DNA from: Aliidiomarina minuta | GTDB lineage: Bacteria; Pseudomonadota; Gammaproteobacteria; Enterobacterales; Alteromonadaceae | DNA length: 64,000 bases | Reading direction: 5' to 3' | NCBI RefSeq assembly: GCF_003987145.1 | Contig: NZ_PIPL01000004.1 | Location: 110,800 to 174,799 of the forward strand | In this document: piece after piece, positions 8,925 through 17,923 of the stretch | How positions within the stretch are numbered: the first letter of the stretch is position 1 | How the letters are laid out: every line of letters starts with the position of its first letter | The notes under the pieces: model-generated | Databases searched by the model: none | The model's input: only the letters and a program-made list of their open reading frames with translations | What the model was told of the DNA's origin: nothing | Made by a program: the position numbers and the translations under genes

Positions 8925-8952
8925 AAGCCCGAGAAGGAATATTCTGGGGCTT
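8925..8952. terminator. Hairpin between convergent genes
   Basis: AAGCCCGAGAA and its near-complement TTCTGGGGCTT form an 11-bp stem with one G-G mismatch around a 6-nt loop, four bases after the protease stop. There is no clean T-run on either side, so termination may be weak. The convergent context makes bidirectional termination likely. Confidence 0.5.
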
Positions 8953-8986
8953 CACGTTATTTATTTCAGGTGGTTATTGACCAGGG

Positions 8987-9286
8987 TCAGCTTGGGCCTC
9001 CGTATTTCTGTTCCCATTGTTGATCGCCACTGACGAGAAATACAATAGCCTCGATAAGAGCGATAAATGAAGGGATGAAGGTCCAGAAGAATAACAAGTA
9101 AAAAATCCCCCACCATTGACCGAGATAAAATCTGTGTATACCAAAGCCTCCCAGGAAAAGAGCGAGTACACCGGCAACTACTTTGTTTTTCCCCTGGCCG
9201 GTAGCCGATTGTTGACGAGCTCCGCAATGCGGGCAACTGATGGCGCTTTCGTGCAGCTCTTTGCCACAGCCTCTGCAATAAATCAT
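8987..9286 (-). CDS. TM2 domain protein with N-terminal zinc ribbon
   Basis: The 99-residue protein starts MIYCRGCGKEL and continues SCPHCG, a four-Cys zinc ribbon (CxxC...CxxC, residues 4-22). A TM2 domain follows, with two membrane helices and the signature GGFGIHRFYLG between them. TM2 proteins are small membrane proteins of mostly unknown role. It faces the protease gene tail to tail and is separated from the next upstream gene by a strong hairpin. Confidence 0.85.
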   Translation of the reverse strand: MIYCRGCGKELHESAISCPHCGARQQSATGQGKNKVVAGVLALFLGGFGIHRFYLGQWWGIFYLLFFWTFIPSFIALIEAIVFLVSGDQQWEQKYGGPS

Positions 9287-9309
9287 AGTTATGTATTCTC
9301 AGTGTTAGT

Positions 9310-9342
9310 AGAAAGGCAGCAACTGTTCGCTGCTGCCTTTCT
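9310..9342 (-). terminator. Strong hairpin terminator after the DUF805 gene cluster
   Basis: A perfect 12-bp stem, AGAAAGGCAGCA with TGCTGCCTTTCT, encloses a 9-nt loop five bases past the stop of the minus-strand lipoprotein gene. The stem ends in a pyrimidine-rich arm, consistent with intrinsic termination of the cluster transcribed leftward from about 10250. It would separate that cluster from the TM2 gene. Confidence 0.6.
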
Positions 9343-9347
9343 GGTCT

Positions 9348-9689
9348 TTATAAACCGAAAACTTCGACATAGAAATGTTCTTTGTCGTCGGTTGGAGTTA
9401 CGGTGTATTCAATAGGTGCGGTATCAGAACGACCTTCCACCTCCAGGGTCATTTCTGCAGCACATTCAAAATAACCAACATCTTCGTCACGCGAGAGCGT
9501 GCGAATCATGTCCAGTGATAATGAAAATGAGTCTGCAGTTTCGCGGCCCACCGCATTAGCTAATTCATCTTTTGTGATTTCGAAAACCAACTCATGAGTC
9601 TCATCTGAGCTGCAGTCAGGTGTTGCACCACTGCATGCGGAAAGACCCGCTGCGAGGGCTAAAACCGAAAGATACTTTATTTTTGACAT
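9348..9689 (-). CDS. Small lipoprotein, unknown function
   Basis: The 113-residue protein has a lipoprotein signal ending in lipobox LSAC (Cys19). The mature part is acidic and contains two more Cys (about residues 26 and 76) and alternating beta-like segments. Its start touches the stop of the next upstream small membrane protein gene at base 9689, so the two are co-transcribed with the DUF805 gene. No family is recognised. Confidence 0.7.
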   Translation of the reverse strand: MSKIKYLSVLALAAGLSACSGATPDCSSDETHELVFEITKDELANAVGRETADSFSLSLDMIRTLSRDEDVGYFECAAEMTLEVEGRSDTAPIEYTVTPTDDKEHFYVEVFGL

Positions 9690-9877
9690 TATGAATCCTT
9701 ATTAGCTTTGCTGGCACATACCGTGCCGACGATAGATAAAGCAATACCATAAAGTAAACCAAGAAGGCCAAAACCTGCGGCGGCTTCAAGGTCTATCTCA
9801 ATAGTTGCTAAAAGGGCTAGAAGCAGGAGAGAAAATAGAACAATACCGATAATGGACATTATTTTAATAGTTTTCAT
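9689..9877 (-). CDS. Small two-helix membrane protein
   Basis: The 62-residue protein is mostly hydrophobic: a helix at about 6-27, a short acidic linker (EIDLEAA) and a second helix at about 35-54, ending in a charged tail. It lies between the DUF805 gene (3-bp gap) and the lipoprotein (1-bp overlap), an operon-like arrangement. No function can be assigned. Confidence 0.65.
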   Translation of the reverse strand: MKTIKIMSIIGIVLFSLLLLALLATIEIDLEAAAGFGLLGLLYGIALSIVGTVCASKANKDS

Positions 9878-9880
9878 TGC

Positions 9881-10252
9881 CTATTCACTCGCTAACTTAG
9901 GATCAGAACCATAGTCATTCTCACCTTGAGTGCCGTCTAGCAGCATGAAGATGAAAATTATGATTGAGCCTATTAAAGGGATCAGCATAAGCAAAGCCAT
10001 CCAGCCACTGCGATTGGTATCATGTAAGCGACGTACCAAAACAGCTAGTGATGGGATAAGTAATGCCAGGAGATAGATAGTGGTAATAAGTCCAATACCT
10101 GTTTCAGCATGCAATGTGCCTAACACACCATCAAGAACAATGGCCAATACATAGAAAATTGCGTAAAACAGCGCAAACATCCAATATTCCTTGCGACGAG
10201 CGCGGCCTTGGAAGACAGCGTAATTCTGAACCACTTTTAAAAACCACTTCAT
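9881..10252 (-). CDS. DUF805 family membrane protein
   Basis: The 123-residue protein matches DUF805: the N-terminal FQGRARRKEYWMFALF motif, helices near 25-45 and 55-75, the LVRRLHDTNRSGW signature and a final helix. DUF805 proteins (YhaH/YhaI type) are small inner-membrane proteins of unknown function. It is first in the three-gene minus-strand cluster, with a GGAAAT purine run upstream. Confidence 0.85.
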   Translation of the reverse strand: MKWFLKVVQNYAVFQGRARRKEYWMFALFYAIFYVLAIVLDGVLGTLHAETGIGLITTIYLLALLIPSLAVLVRRLHDTNRSGWMALLMLIPLIGSIIIFIFMLLDGTQGENDYGSDPKLASE

Positions 10253-10409
10253 ATTATTTCCTTTCTGTTTTTTATAAAATTAACATGAAGCCGGATGAGG
10301 CCATTTGATGGAATTGTCACAGCGCAGCATCCTTGCTTCATTGCCTATCATTTACGATTTCTTTACAAACTGCAACTCATTCGTAAGGAGTTTGTTTGTG
10401 GGGGGCTTT

Positions 10410-11024
10410 TTATTGCGGAAAATTTTGTAGTGTCAGCTCTGCAACTTCTTTTAACTGTTCCGAAGAAGCGCCGTTGGTGGCTTGAATAGCCATTCCCTGA
10501 ACCACAGTACCGAGGTAGCGGGATAATACTTTGGCATCCACATCGGCTGGCAGGTCACCTTCTTTTTGAGCTTGAAGAAAACGATTATGCAGGGCTTCCC
10601 CGCCTTCACAACGCAGTTCAATCAATGCTTTTTTAACTGAGTCGGACTCTTCGCTACAGGAAAGGGCGCCCTGAACGATGACACAGCCCTGAGGGTGGTC
10701 GCTATCAGCCATGCTGCAGGCGGCACCATATAATATACGTTCTGCAACTTCATAAGCTGTGGGCTGTTTCAGGGCTGAGTAGAAAAAGGCTCCAGGACGT
10801 TCTTCATAGAGTTTTATAGCTTTTAGAAAAAGCGCTTCTTTGTTACCAAAAGTGGCATATAAGCTGGGTTTATTGATGCCCATCGCCTGGGTCAAATCAG
10901 CCATAGAGGTGCCTTCGTAACCTTTACGCCAAAAGACATCCAATGCCTGCTCCAATGCGTTATCCACATCAAAAGCGCGGGGGCGGCCGACAGAAATACG
11001 ACACTTCTTTTTGCAAACCGACAT
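10410..11024 (-). CDS. TetR/AcrR family repressor of the adjacent RND pump
   Basis: The 204-residue protein has a TetR helix-turn-helix at about 20-65 (GRPRAFD..., YEGTSMADLTQAMGINKPSLYATFGNKEALF) and a helical ligand-binding domain. The start at 11024 has GGAG 8 bases upstream. It is transcribed away from the RND efflux genes across a 299-bp spacer containing two operator-like palindromes, the usual layout for a local repressor. It has an unusual N-terminal CKKKC before the DNA-binding domain. The inducer is unknown. Confidence 0.85.
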   Translation of the reverse strand: MSVCKKKCRISVGRPRAFDVDNALEQALDVFWRKGYEGTSMADLTQAMGINKPSLYATFGNKEALFLKAIKLYEERPGAFFYSALKQPTAYEVAERILYGAACSMADSDHPQGCVIVQGALSCSEESDSVKKALIELRCEGGEALHNRFLQAQKEGDLPADVDAKVLSRYLGTVVQGMAIQATNGASSEQLKEVAELTLQNFPQ

Positions 11025-11204
11025 ATAAATGCTCCTGGAAAATACTCTGTTACATTTTAAGGAGTCGATGGTGGTTTGTCCATCAAAGTTGCTTACCGAC
11101 TAGTACATAATGCTTACTTATAGCCTGTTCCTGGAGTGTTTGCACGACTTCGCGGATAGTTGATTTGCTTTTGTGTATCGGCTTACTGCATCATAGACAT
11201 TAAT

Positions 11205-11216
11205 TACCACTTGGTA
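11205..11216 (+). promoter_or_regulatory. Operator-like palindrome 1 (TetR site candidate)
   Basis: TACCACTTGGTA is a perfect palindrome, lying within a longer block that recurs 50 bases downstream (TTACC, four bases, GGTACAAAATTA). It sits just upstream of the -35 box of the efflux promoter. Confidence 0.6.
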
Positions 11217-11226
11217 CAAAATTATC

Positions 11227-11254
11227 TTGACAGTCTCTTTGTGTCGTATATATT
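11227..11254 (+). promoter_or_regulatory. Sigma70 promoter of the RND efflux operon
   Basis: A perfect -35 TTGACA (11227-11232) is followed after 16 bases by -10 TATATT (11249-11254). It lies 70 bases before the membrane fusion protein ATG and between the two operator-like palindromes. The rest of the 11025-11323 spacer shows no further gene. Confidence 0.65.
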
Positions 11255-11266
11255 TACCGTTTGGTA
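11255..11266 (+). promoter_or_regulatory. Operator-like palindrome 2 (TetR site candidate)
   Basis: TACCGTTTGGTA abuts the -10 box directly and shares the flanking GGTACAAAATTA with palindrome 1. The 50-bp spacing between the copies is close to five helical turns. A repressor bound here would block RNA polymerase at the start site. Confidence 0.6.
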
Positions 11267-11323
11267 CAAAATTAATCGGCAGGTGTTCACGTTAAAACGG
11301 TGGGCACACATTAAGGACTTGTC

Positions 11324-12580
11324 ATGGGTAAACACAATTTGGTTATAAAATTTTTAACTGCGGGCGTCGCTGCGCTGATAATGACGGCATGTGGCAGTCC
11401 ACAGATGGAGGCGTCAACAGAGCAACCGCTGCCTCAGGTTAAGGTTGCTTCAGTGATTCATGAGCGGGTGACCGAGTGGGATGAATTCACTGGGCGCTTG
11501 CAGGCTCCTGAGACGGTAACTCTGGTACCACGGGTTTCTGGTTATATTCAACGGCGGCATTTTGTGGAAGGTGCGCTAGTCAGTAAAGGCGATTTACTTC
11601 TGGAGATTGACGCAGCGCCTTTTGCAGCAGAAGTCGCCCGCATCAGCGCTGAACTGGAAAGCGCGCAAAGTGCCAGCAAACTTGCGCAGAATGAATACCA
11701 AAGAGCGGAAAGCCTGCGTGCGCAACGAGCGGTGTCTGATGAAATTCTGGAAACTCGTCTGGCACAAAAACAACAGGCTCAGGCCAGGGTTGCTGCTACG
11801 CAAGCGGCCTTGCAACGAGCTGAGCTGGATCTGAGTTATACCCGAATTAAGGCTCCTATGGATGGCCGCATATCCTATGCACAGGTGACCGCTGGCAACT
11901 ACGTAACGGCGGGACAGACACTGCTTACCAGCCTGGTTTCCACGCAAAAAATGCATGCCTACTTTGATATTGATGAACACAGCTACCTGAAATACGCTCA
12001 GCTTGCCTCGCAAGGCAAACGCGCTGATACCCGCAGTGAGCAGCAGCATAGCAATCCCGTGTTTATGGCGTTGATGACGGATACTGATTATCACCATCTG
12101 GGGCGTATCGACTTTGTTGATAACAGAGTCAACCAACAAACCGGCACCATACGCCTGCGTGCGGTTTTTGAAAATGATGACGATCTGCTGTTACCTGGGC
12201 TTTTTGCCCGCATTAAGCTGGCTGGCAGTGCTTCCCGTGAGGCGATATTAATTGATGATAAAGCGATAGGCACCGATCTCAGCAATAAATTTGTATTCGT
12301 GTTGAATGGCGACAATGAACTGGAATACCGCAGGGTGACTTTGGGCAATAAAGTCGGTGGGCTGCGCATTATTGATGAGGGATTGGAGGCAGGCGATGCC
12401 ATTGTGGTCAATGGCCTGCAACGGGTTCAGCCAAATATGATGGTGCAGCCGGACTGGAACGAGATGGCCACTGAGCAACAGTTAGATGGTCTGCGCATGA
12501 CGCAGGAATTATTAGACACTGGCAGCCGCAGACTTACTGCCCGGATTGAATATGACAACGCATATTCAGCAGATCGTTAA
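11324..12580 (+). CDS. RND efflux periplasmic adaptor (membrane fusion protein)
   Basis: The 418-residue lipoprotein (lipobox MTAC, Cys23) has the HlyD/AcrA layout: beta-barrel and lipoyl halves (PRVSGYIQRRHFVEGALVSKGDLL) around an alpha-helical hairpin (about 105-165), then barrel and membrane-proximal domains. It bridges the inner-membrane pump and the outer-membrane channel. AAGGA lies 6 bases before the ATG. It resembles the MexE type. It is first in a three-gene operon, 12 bases before the pump gene. Confidence 0.92.
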   Translation: MGKHNLVIKFLTAGVAALIMTACGSPQMEASTEQPLPQVKVASVIHERVTEWDEFTGRLQAPETVTLVPRVSGYIQRRHFVEGALVSKGDLLLEIDAAPFAAEVARISAELESAQSASKLAQNEYQRAESLRAQRAVSDEILETRLAQKQQAQARVAATQAALQRAELDLSYTRIKAPMDGRISYAQVTAGNYVTAGQTLLTSLVSTQKMHAYFDIDEHSYLKYAQLASQGKRADTRSEQQHSNPVFMALMTDTDYHHLGRIDFVDNRVNQQTGTIRLRAVFENDDDLLLPGLFARIKLAGSASREAILIDDKAIGTDLSNKFVFVLNGDNELEYRRVTLGNKVGGLRIIDEGLEAGDAIVVNGLQRVQPNMMVQPDWNEMATEQQLDGLRMTQELLDTGSRRLTARIEYDNAYSADR

Positions 12581-12592
12581 TAGGGGCCTTGT

Positions 12593-15500
12593 ATGTTTTC
12601 TCAGTTTTTCATTACCCGGCCTATTTTCGCTGCGGTTATCTCACTTATTTTCTTTATAACGGGCGCTATCGCAGTCTGGCAGTTGCCTATTACCGAATAT
12701 CCGGATGTAGTGCCACCCACGGTGGTGGTGACCGCAAATTATCCTGGGGCTAACCCTCGGGTCATTGCAGAAACAGTAGCTTCTCCGTTGGAGCAGGCTA
12801 TTAACGGTGTGGAAGACATGTTGTACATGTCTTCTCAGGCGACTTCAGATGGGCGCATGACGTTAACGGTTACTTTTGCCATAGGCACTGATGTGGATCG
12901 TGCGCAGAATGAGGTGCAAAGCCGGGTCGACAGGGCAACACCCCGTCTGCCGGAAGAAGTGCAGCGGCTGGGTATTATTACGCAAAAGTCGTCACCGGAT
13001 TTGACGATGGTGGTGCATTTAACATCGCCCGATGATCGCTATGACATGCTCTACCTGTCGAATTATGCTGCTTTGAATGTGAAAGATGAATTGTCCCGTA
13101 TTGAGGGCGTGGGCAATGTTGAGCTCTTTGGTGCAGGTGAATACAGCTTACGTGTGTGGCTTGATCCTAATCGTATGGCGGCTTTAAATTTGTCGACCCA
13201 GCAGGTGATTGCCGCCATTCGTGAGCAAAACCAACAGGCCGCGGCCGGCAGTTTAGGTGCGCAGCCGAGTGGCTCTGCAGACTTTCAGCTGCTGATTAAT
13301 GTCAAAGGTCGCCTGGAGACAGTAGAAGAGTTTGAAGACATTATTATTGATGTTGGCCCGGCAGGTGAAATCAGCCGCCTGAAAGATGTTGCCCGCATTG
13401 AACTGGGCGCTTCTACCTATGCTTTACGCTCTTTGCTGGATAATAAAGAAGCCGTGGCCATGCCGATTTTCCAAGCTTCAGGTTCTAACGCTATTCAGAT
13501 TTCTAATGATGTGCGTGCACGGATGGGTGAGTTGTCAGAAGATTTTCCGGCGGGGCTGGATTACTCCATTGTATATGACCCTACGGTCTTTGTGCGGGGG
13601 TCGATAGAAGCGGTTATTAAAACCTTGTTGGAAGCCGTCCTACTGGTAGTGCTGGTTGTGGTGTTATTTCTGCAGACCTGGCGTGCTTCTATTATTCCTC
13701 TGGTTGCGGTGCCCGTTTCTCTGGTTGGCACTTTCGCCATCATGCACTTACTGGGTTTTTCGTTAAACGCGCTATCGTTATTTGGTTTGGTGCTCGCTAT
13801 TGGTATCGTGGTGGATGATGCCATTGTGGTGGTTGAAAACGTGGAGCGTAATATTCGGGAAGGGCTGGCGCCCGTTGCGGCCACTCGTAAAGCCATGAAA
13901 GAAGTAACAGGCCCTATAGTGGCGACTACCTTAGTGCTGGCCGCGGTGTTTATTCCAACCGCTTTTATGAGTGGGTTAACCGGCCAGTTTTATAAACAGT
14001 TTGCATTGACTATCACTATCGCCACCTTCATTTCAGCCATCAATTCTTTGACCTTAAGTCCGGCGTTGTCGGCATTGTTACTGAAAAGCCCTGATGCGAA
14101 AAAAGACTGGCTGACACGAGCTCTCGACCGGGTATTCGGCCGCTGGTTGTTTGCGCCTTTTAATCGCTTTTTTAGTAGTTTATCAAATGGCTATGGCTGG
14201 CTGGTGAAAAAAGTCATTCGTTTTGGTGTTGTGGTGGGTGTGCTTTATGTGGCGCTGGTGGGTGTAGCCGGGCTGCAGTTAATATCAACACCGACCGGTT
14301 ATGTGCCAGAACAGGATAAGCAGTACCTGATAGCTTTTGCACAGTTGCCGGATGCTTCTTCACTGGAGCGCACCGATGCTGTAATCCGGGAAATGTCAGA
14401 AATTGCCCTGCAGCATCCTAGCGTTGAGACTTCTGTTGCTTTTCCAGGTTTGAGTATTAATGGCTTTACTAATAGCCCCAGCAGCGGCATTGTTTTTGTT
14501 GGTTTAAGTGACTTTGATCAGCGCACTGCGCCTGAATTGTCAGCCGCAGCCATTGCCGGTGAACTGAATGCTGCTTTTAGTGGCATTGATTCGGCATTTG
14601 TAGCTATTTTCCCACCGCCACCGGTGATGGGATTGGGCACCATTGGTGGATTCCGGCTGCAGTTGCAGGATCGCGCGAATCTCGGTTACGAAGAACTCTA
14701 CCGGGTGACCTCTGAAGTGATACAAAAAGCCTGGGCAACTCCAGAGCTGGCAGGTGTTTTTTCCAGTTATCAGGTGAACGTGCCTCAGTTGGATCTGAAT
14801 ATTGACCGCACCAAAGCCAAACAGCAGGGAGTATCGCTGAACGAGATCTTTCAGACACTGCAGGCTTATATGGGCTCTGTGTATGTGAATGATTTTAATC
14901 AGTTTGGTCGTACCTATCAGGTCAATATCCAGGCGGACGAGCCCTTTAGGCAGGATCTGAATCAGATACGTCAGATGAGAGTGCAAAACCAATGGGGAGA
15001 TATGGTGCCGCTGGGGTCTTTTATTGATATTCAGCACAGCACAGGCCCTGATCGGGTGATGCGTTATAACGGTTTCACCACCGCAGAGATTAACGGTGGG
15101 CCTGCACCAGGATTCAGTAGTGGTCAGGCGGAAGCGGCCATAGAGCGCATTTTGCTGGAGACGCTACCAAATGGTGTGACTTATGAGTGGACAGAACTGA
15201 GTTATCAGCAAATTCTGGCAGGTAACGCTGGGCTACTTATTTACCCGCTGGTTATTTTGCTGGTCTTCATGGTACTGGCGGCTCAGTATGAGAGCCTTAG
15301 TTTGCCCCTGGCGATTATTCTGATTATTCCGATGACTTTATTGTCGGCGATGAGCGGCGTGCTCCTCTATGGCGGAGATAATAATATCTTCACTCAGATA
15401 GGCTTGATAGTGCTTGTTGGTTTAGCCACTAAGAACGCTATTTTGATCGTTGAATTTGCTAAAAGCCTGCAGGATCAGGGCATGCAGGTTATGGATGCGA

Positions 15501-15766
15501 TTTTGCAGGCGACCCGGCTTCGTTTGCGGCCCATACTGATGACCTCCTTTGCCTTCATTATGGGGGTAGTGCCTATGGTGTTCTCCACAGGGGCAGGTGC
15601 AGAAATGCGCCAGGCCATTGGTGTGGCTGTGTTCTCGGGCATGATCGGGGTTACTGTTTTTGGCTTAATACTGACGCCATTGTTCTATTACATGCTGGCA
15701 GTCCGGGCGGATAAAAAGCCTGAAGCTGAGCAGGGTACTTTGTTACAGGAGAAGCCGCATGCGTAA
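12593..15766 (+). CDS. RND multidrug efflux pump, HAE1 family (MexF/OqxB-like)
   Basis: The 1057-residue inner-membrane transporter has the RND fold: a helix at residues 10-28, a large periplasmic loop starting ITEYPDVVPPTVVV, helices 2-6 (about 340-500), a second loop and six more helices. The TM4 proton-relay motif is visible as GIVVDDAIVVVENVERN (paired Asp). It exports drugs or other amphiphiles using the proton gradient. Its 3' end overlaps the outer-membrane channel gene by 8 bases. Confidence 0.95.
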   Translation: MFSQFFITRPIFAAVISLIFFITGAIAVWQLPITEYPDVVPPTVVVTANYPGANPRVIAETVASPLEQAINGVEDMLYMSSQATSDGRMTLTVTFAIGTDVDRAQNEVQSRVDRATPRLPEEVQRLGIITQKSSPDLTMVVHLTSPDDRYDMLYLSNYAALNVKDELSRIEGVGNVELFGAGEYSLRVWLDPNRMAALNLSTQQVIAAIREQNQQAAAGSLGAQPSGSADFQLLINVKGRLETVEEFEDIIIDVGPAGEISRLKDVARIELGASTYALRSLLDNKEAVAMPIFQASGSNAIQISNDVRARMGELSEDFPAGLDYSIVYDPTVFVRGSIEAVIKTLLEAVLLVVLVVVLFLQTWRASIIPLVAVPVSLVGTFAIMHLLGFSLNALSLFGLVLAIGIVVDDAIVVVENVERNIREGLAPVAATRKAMKEVTGPIVATTLVLAAVFIPTAFMSGLTGQFYKQFALTITIATFISAINSLTLSPALSALLLKSPDAKKDWLTRALDRVFGRWLFAPFNRFFSSLSNGYGWLVKKVIRFGVVVGVLYVALVGVAGLQLISTPTGYVPEQDKQYLIAFAQLPDASSLERTDAVIREMSEIALQHPSVETSVAFPGLSINGFTNSPSSGIVFVGLSDFDQRTAPELSAAAIAGELNAAFSGIDSAFVAIFPPPPVMGLGTIGGFRLQLQDRANLGYEELYRVTSEVIQKAWATPELAGVFSSYQVNVPQLDLNIDRTKAKQQGVSLNEIFQTLQAYMGSVYVNDFNQFGRTYQVNIQADEPFRQDLNQIRQMRVQNQWGDMVPLGSFIDIQHSTGPDRVMRYNGFTTAEINGGPAPGFSSGQAEAAIERILLETLPNGVTYEWTELSYQQILAGNAGLLIYPLVILLVFMVLAAQYESLSLPLAIILIIPMTLLSAMSGVLLYGGDNNIFTQIGLIVLVGLATKNAILIVEFAKSLQDQGMQVMDAILQATRLRLRPILMTSFAFIMGVVPMVFSTGAGAEMRQAIGVAVFSGMIGVTVFGLILTPLFYYMLAVRADKKPEAEQGTLLQEKPHA

Positions 15767-17135
15767 TTTTAAAGCCGCAGGGCTGCTATTTTCACTGCTG
15801 TCTTTAACTGCCTGTGCGACGGTTGGGCCTGACTATGCACAACCAGAGCAGGTTGCTGATATTGATTTCAGCAGTCCTTATGAACAGCCGCAGGACGTTT
15901 TAAAGTGGTGGCAGGCGTTTGCAGATCCCCACCTTGATGCATTAATAGATATCACCTTGCAGAACAATCGCACATTGGCCAGTGCAAGCGCCAATGTAGA
16001 GCGTGCCTATGCGGTTTTCACTGATGTGGATAACGACTTCATGCCCGATCTGGGTCTGGAAACCGGTTATCAGGCAAACCGTAATGCTCTTTTTGCAGGC
16101 GGAGATCAGGTACTACGCGGTTACCAGAGTGGGGCGCGTTTGAGCTGGGACCTGGATCTGACTGGCAAATTACGACGGGCAAGTGAAGCGGCGGCTGCAC
16201 AGGCTGACTATGCAGAAATTCTGTGGCACGACGCGCAACTGCAACTAGTCAGTCAGGTAGCCACCAGTTACGGTGAATACCGCGGTGCCCAACTGCGCTT
16301 ACTGGTAGCACAGGAGAACCTGCAAAACCTGCGTCAGAGTCAGGACATTATTATTGCCCGTTATGAAGCGGGCATGGCTTCTGAACTGGAAAAAGCTCGT
16401 TTTGCAGCCCAGGTACATGAAGTCGAAGCGCTGGTGCCTGATTTTGAACTGGCCTTGCTGACGGCTGAGCTCACCTTATCGGCACTGTCCGGTCAACGCC
16501 CTGAGCAACTTGAACTGGGTGAAGTTGCCATGCTTCCGGGGCTACAGGGGCCCGTGGCCATCGCAAATGGTGAGAACTATTTGCGCTATCGTGCGGATGT
16601 GGCCAGTGCCGAACGTTTGCTAGCGGCGCGTACCGCAGAAATTGGTGTTGTCACTGCAGACTTATACCCCAATTTATCGCTGAATGGTTTTCTGGGGTTT
16701 GCCTCCACTCCGGGCCTGTCTTTGGGCTCGGAGCAGCGCAGTTGGGCGGTAGCTCCTACGCTCAGCTGGCAGGTTGCGGAACTGAGTTCGGTGCGCAGCC
16801 GCATACAGGCCGCTAATGCCAGTCAGCGCATGGCATTGGCTGAATTTGAGCAAAGTGTATTTGATGCGATTGCGGATATGCAGTTGTCGTTGCACAGTTA
16901 TAATCTCAGTCGCCAGCAACAGTTAGCTCTGGAACAGCAATGGAGTGCAGGCAATAATGCAGTGTCTCTGGCGCGAGCCCGTTATCAGGCAGGAGGTGCT
17001 GAGTTTCTGGAATTACTGGAGTCAGAACGGGAGCTGTTACGCAGCAGCGATCGCCTGGCTCAGGTGGAGCAGCAAAACTTCGCTCGCTTGATTGATATAT
17101 ATAGAAGCTTTGGTGGGGGCATCAAATTACTATGA
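15759..17135 (+). CDS. RND efflux outer-membrane channel lipoprotein (NodT/OprM family)
   Basis: The 458-residue protein has a lipobox (LTAC, Cys19) followed by ATVGPDYAQPE, the typical start of OprM/OprN-type factors. Two OEP repeats with long coiled helices and beta strands follow. It completes the tripartite pump with the adaptor and RND transporter. Its ATG lies inside the last codons of the pump gene, implying coupled translation. Confidence 0.93.
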   Translation: MRNFKAAGLLFSLLSLTACATVGPDYAQPEQVADIDFSSPYEQPQDVLKWWQAFADPHLDALIDITLQNNRTLASASANVERAYAVFTDVDNDFMPDLGLETGYQANRNALFAGGDQVLRGYQSGARLSWDLDLTGKLRRASEAAAAQADYAEILWHDAQLQLVSQVATSYGEYRGAQLRLLVAQENLQNLRQSQDIIIARYEAGMASELEKARFAAQVHEVEALVPDFELALLTAELTLSALSGQRPEQLELGEVAMLPGLQGPVAIANGENYLRYRADVASAERLLAARTAEIGVVTADLYPNLSLNGFLGFASTPGLSLGSEQRSWAVAPTLSWQVAELSSVRSRIQAANASQRMALAEFEQSVFDAIADMQLSLHSYNLSRQQQLALEQQWSAGNNAVSLARARYQAGGAEFLELLESERELLRSSDRLAQVEQQNFARLIDIYRSFGGGIKLL

Positions 17136-17159
17136 ATATTCGGTATATCTAGGTACGTG

Positions 17160-17822
17160 CTATTGAATGTCAGCTTCGCGAGCATGCACCCGAATCGAAC
17201 GATAGGCGGCGGTAGCGGATGAGTTGCTGTTGTCGCAGTCGGTCATGATGGCGATGGCGTTTATTTTATCCGGGGCTTCGCCGTGAAAGTTGATGAAGTC
17301 TTCTTTCATGTCCCGGGTTTCGGTGTGCCATTCACCGTCTTCGGGAACTCCCTGACGTTGCGCTATCATGTGTGCCTGGCTGGCGAAGGGGTTGGGCCAG
17401 TCCTGGCCAACTGGGGTATGTTGGGTCCAGACGTAGTTCAGCGCGCGGGTGCGCCAGCGTAATATAGAGTGTTCGCGCAGCACATAAATACGGGCGGCGA
17501 AGTCGTCGCCGCGTTTTTGTTGTTCATCATCAGTGTCCGGAAATTGAGTGATGCGCCACTCCCAGCTGATCATGGGGGTCTCGTCTAAATCAATGTCACC
17601 ACGGTAAAATAACCCTGAGGCCTGTCCGTCCTGGCACTGGGCTAGCACATGGGCTGGCTCGCGGTCACCGAACTGCTCATCAACCAATAGATATTGAGTG
17701 TGACCTTCAAAAGAATGGGAGTCCCATTTTATGATGTCTTCGGCCTGCCAGTTCAGGCTGGCCTGCGCACTGCCAACAGCAGCAGCCATTGACAGTAATA
17801 TCCAGTGATACGATTTTTTCAT
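17160..17822 (-). CDS. DUF3047 family secreted protein
   Basis: The 220-residue protein has a cleavable signal peptide (SMAAAVGSAQA) and the DUF3047 pattern: WQWRI-type core (ISWEWRITQFP), RGDDFAARIYVL, ALNYVW and a C-terminal IAIMTDCDNS. The function of the family is not established; a beta-sandwich, possibly carbohydrate-related, has been suggested. It is transcribed separately from the operon to its right, from which a structured hairpin divides it. Confidence 0.85.
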   Translation of the reverse strand: MKKSYHWILLSMAAAVGSAQASLNWQAEDIIKWDSHSFEGHTQYLLVDEQFGDREPAHVLAQCQDGQASGLFYRGDIDLDETPMISWEWRITQFPDTDDEQQKRGDDFAARIYVLREHSILRWRTRALNYVWTQHTPVGQDWPNPFASQAHMIAQRQGVPEDGEWHTETRDMKEDFINFHGEAPDKINAIAIMTDCDNSNSSATAAYRSIRVHAREADIQ

Positions 17823-17850
17823 TCGGCTGTGCCCTTTATATGTATGGCTG

Positions 17851-17893
17851 CTGGCATTCCTATCGCTCTTGACCAGAGCAACTGGAATGCCAG
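17851..17893. repeat. Two-part intergenic hairpin
   Basis: Outer arms CTGGCATTCC (17851-17860) and GGAATGCCAG (17884-17893) are perfectly complementary. Inside them a second stem, GCTCT/AGAGC, encloses TGACC. It lies at the 3' end of the minus-strand operon and may stabilise or end that transcript; no T-run follows, so a REP-like element is an alternative. Confidence 0.55.
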
Positions 17894-17923
17894 TTTAGTC
17901 AGAGTTCAGAATAAAGCATGCGC

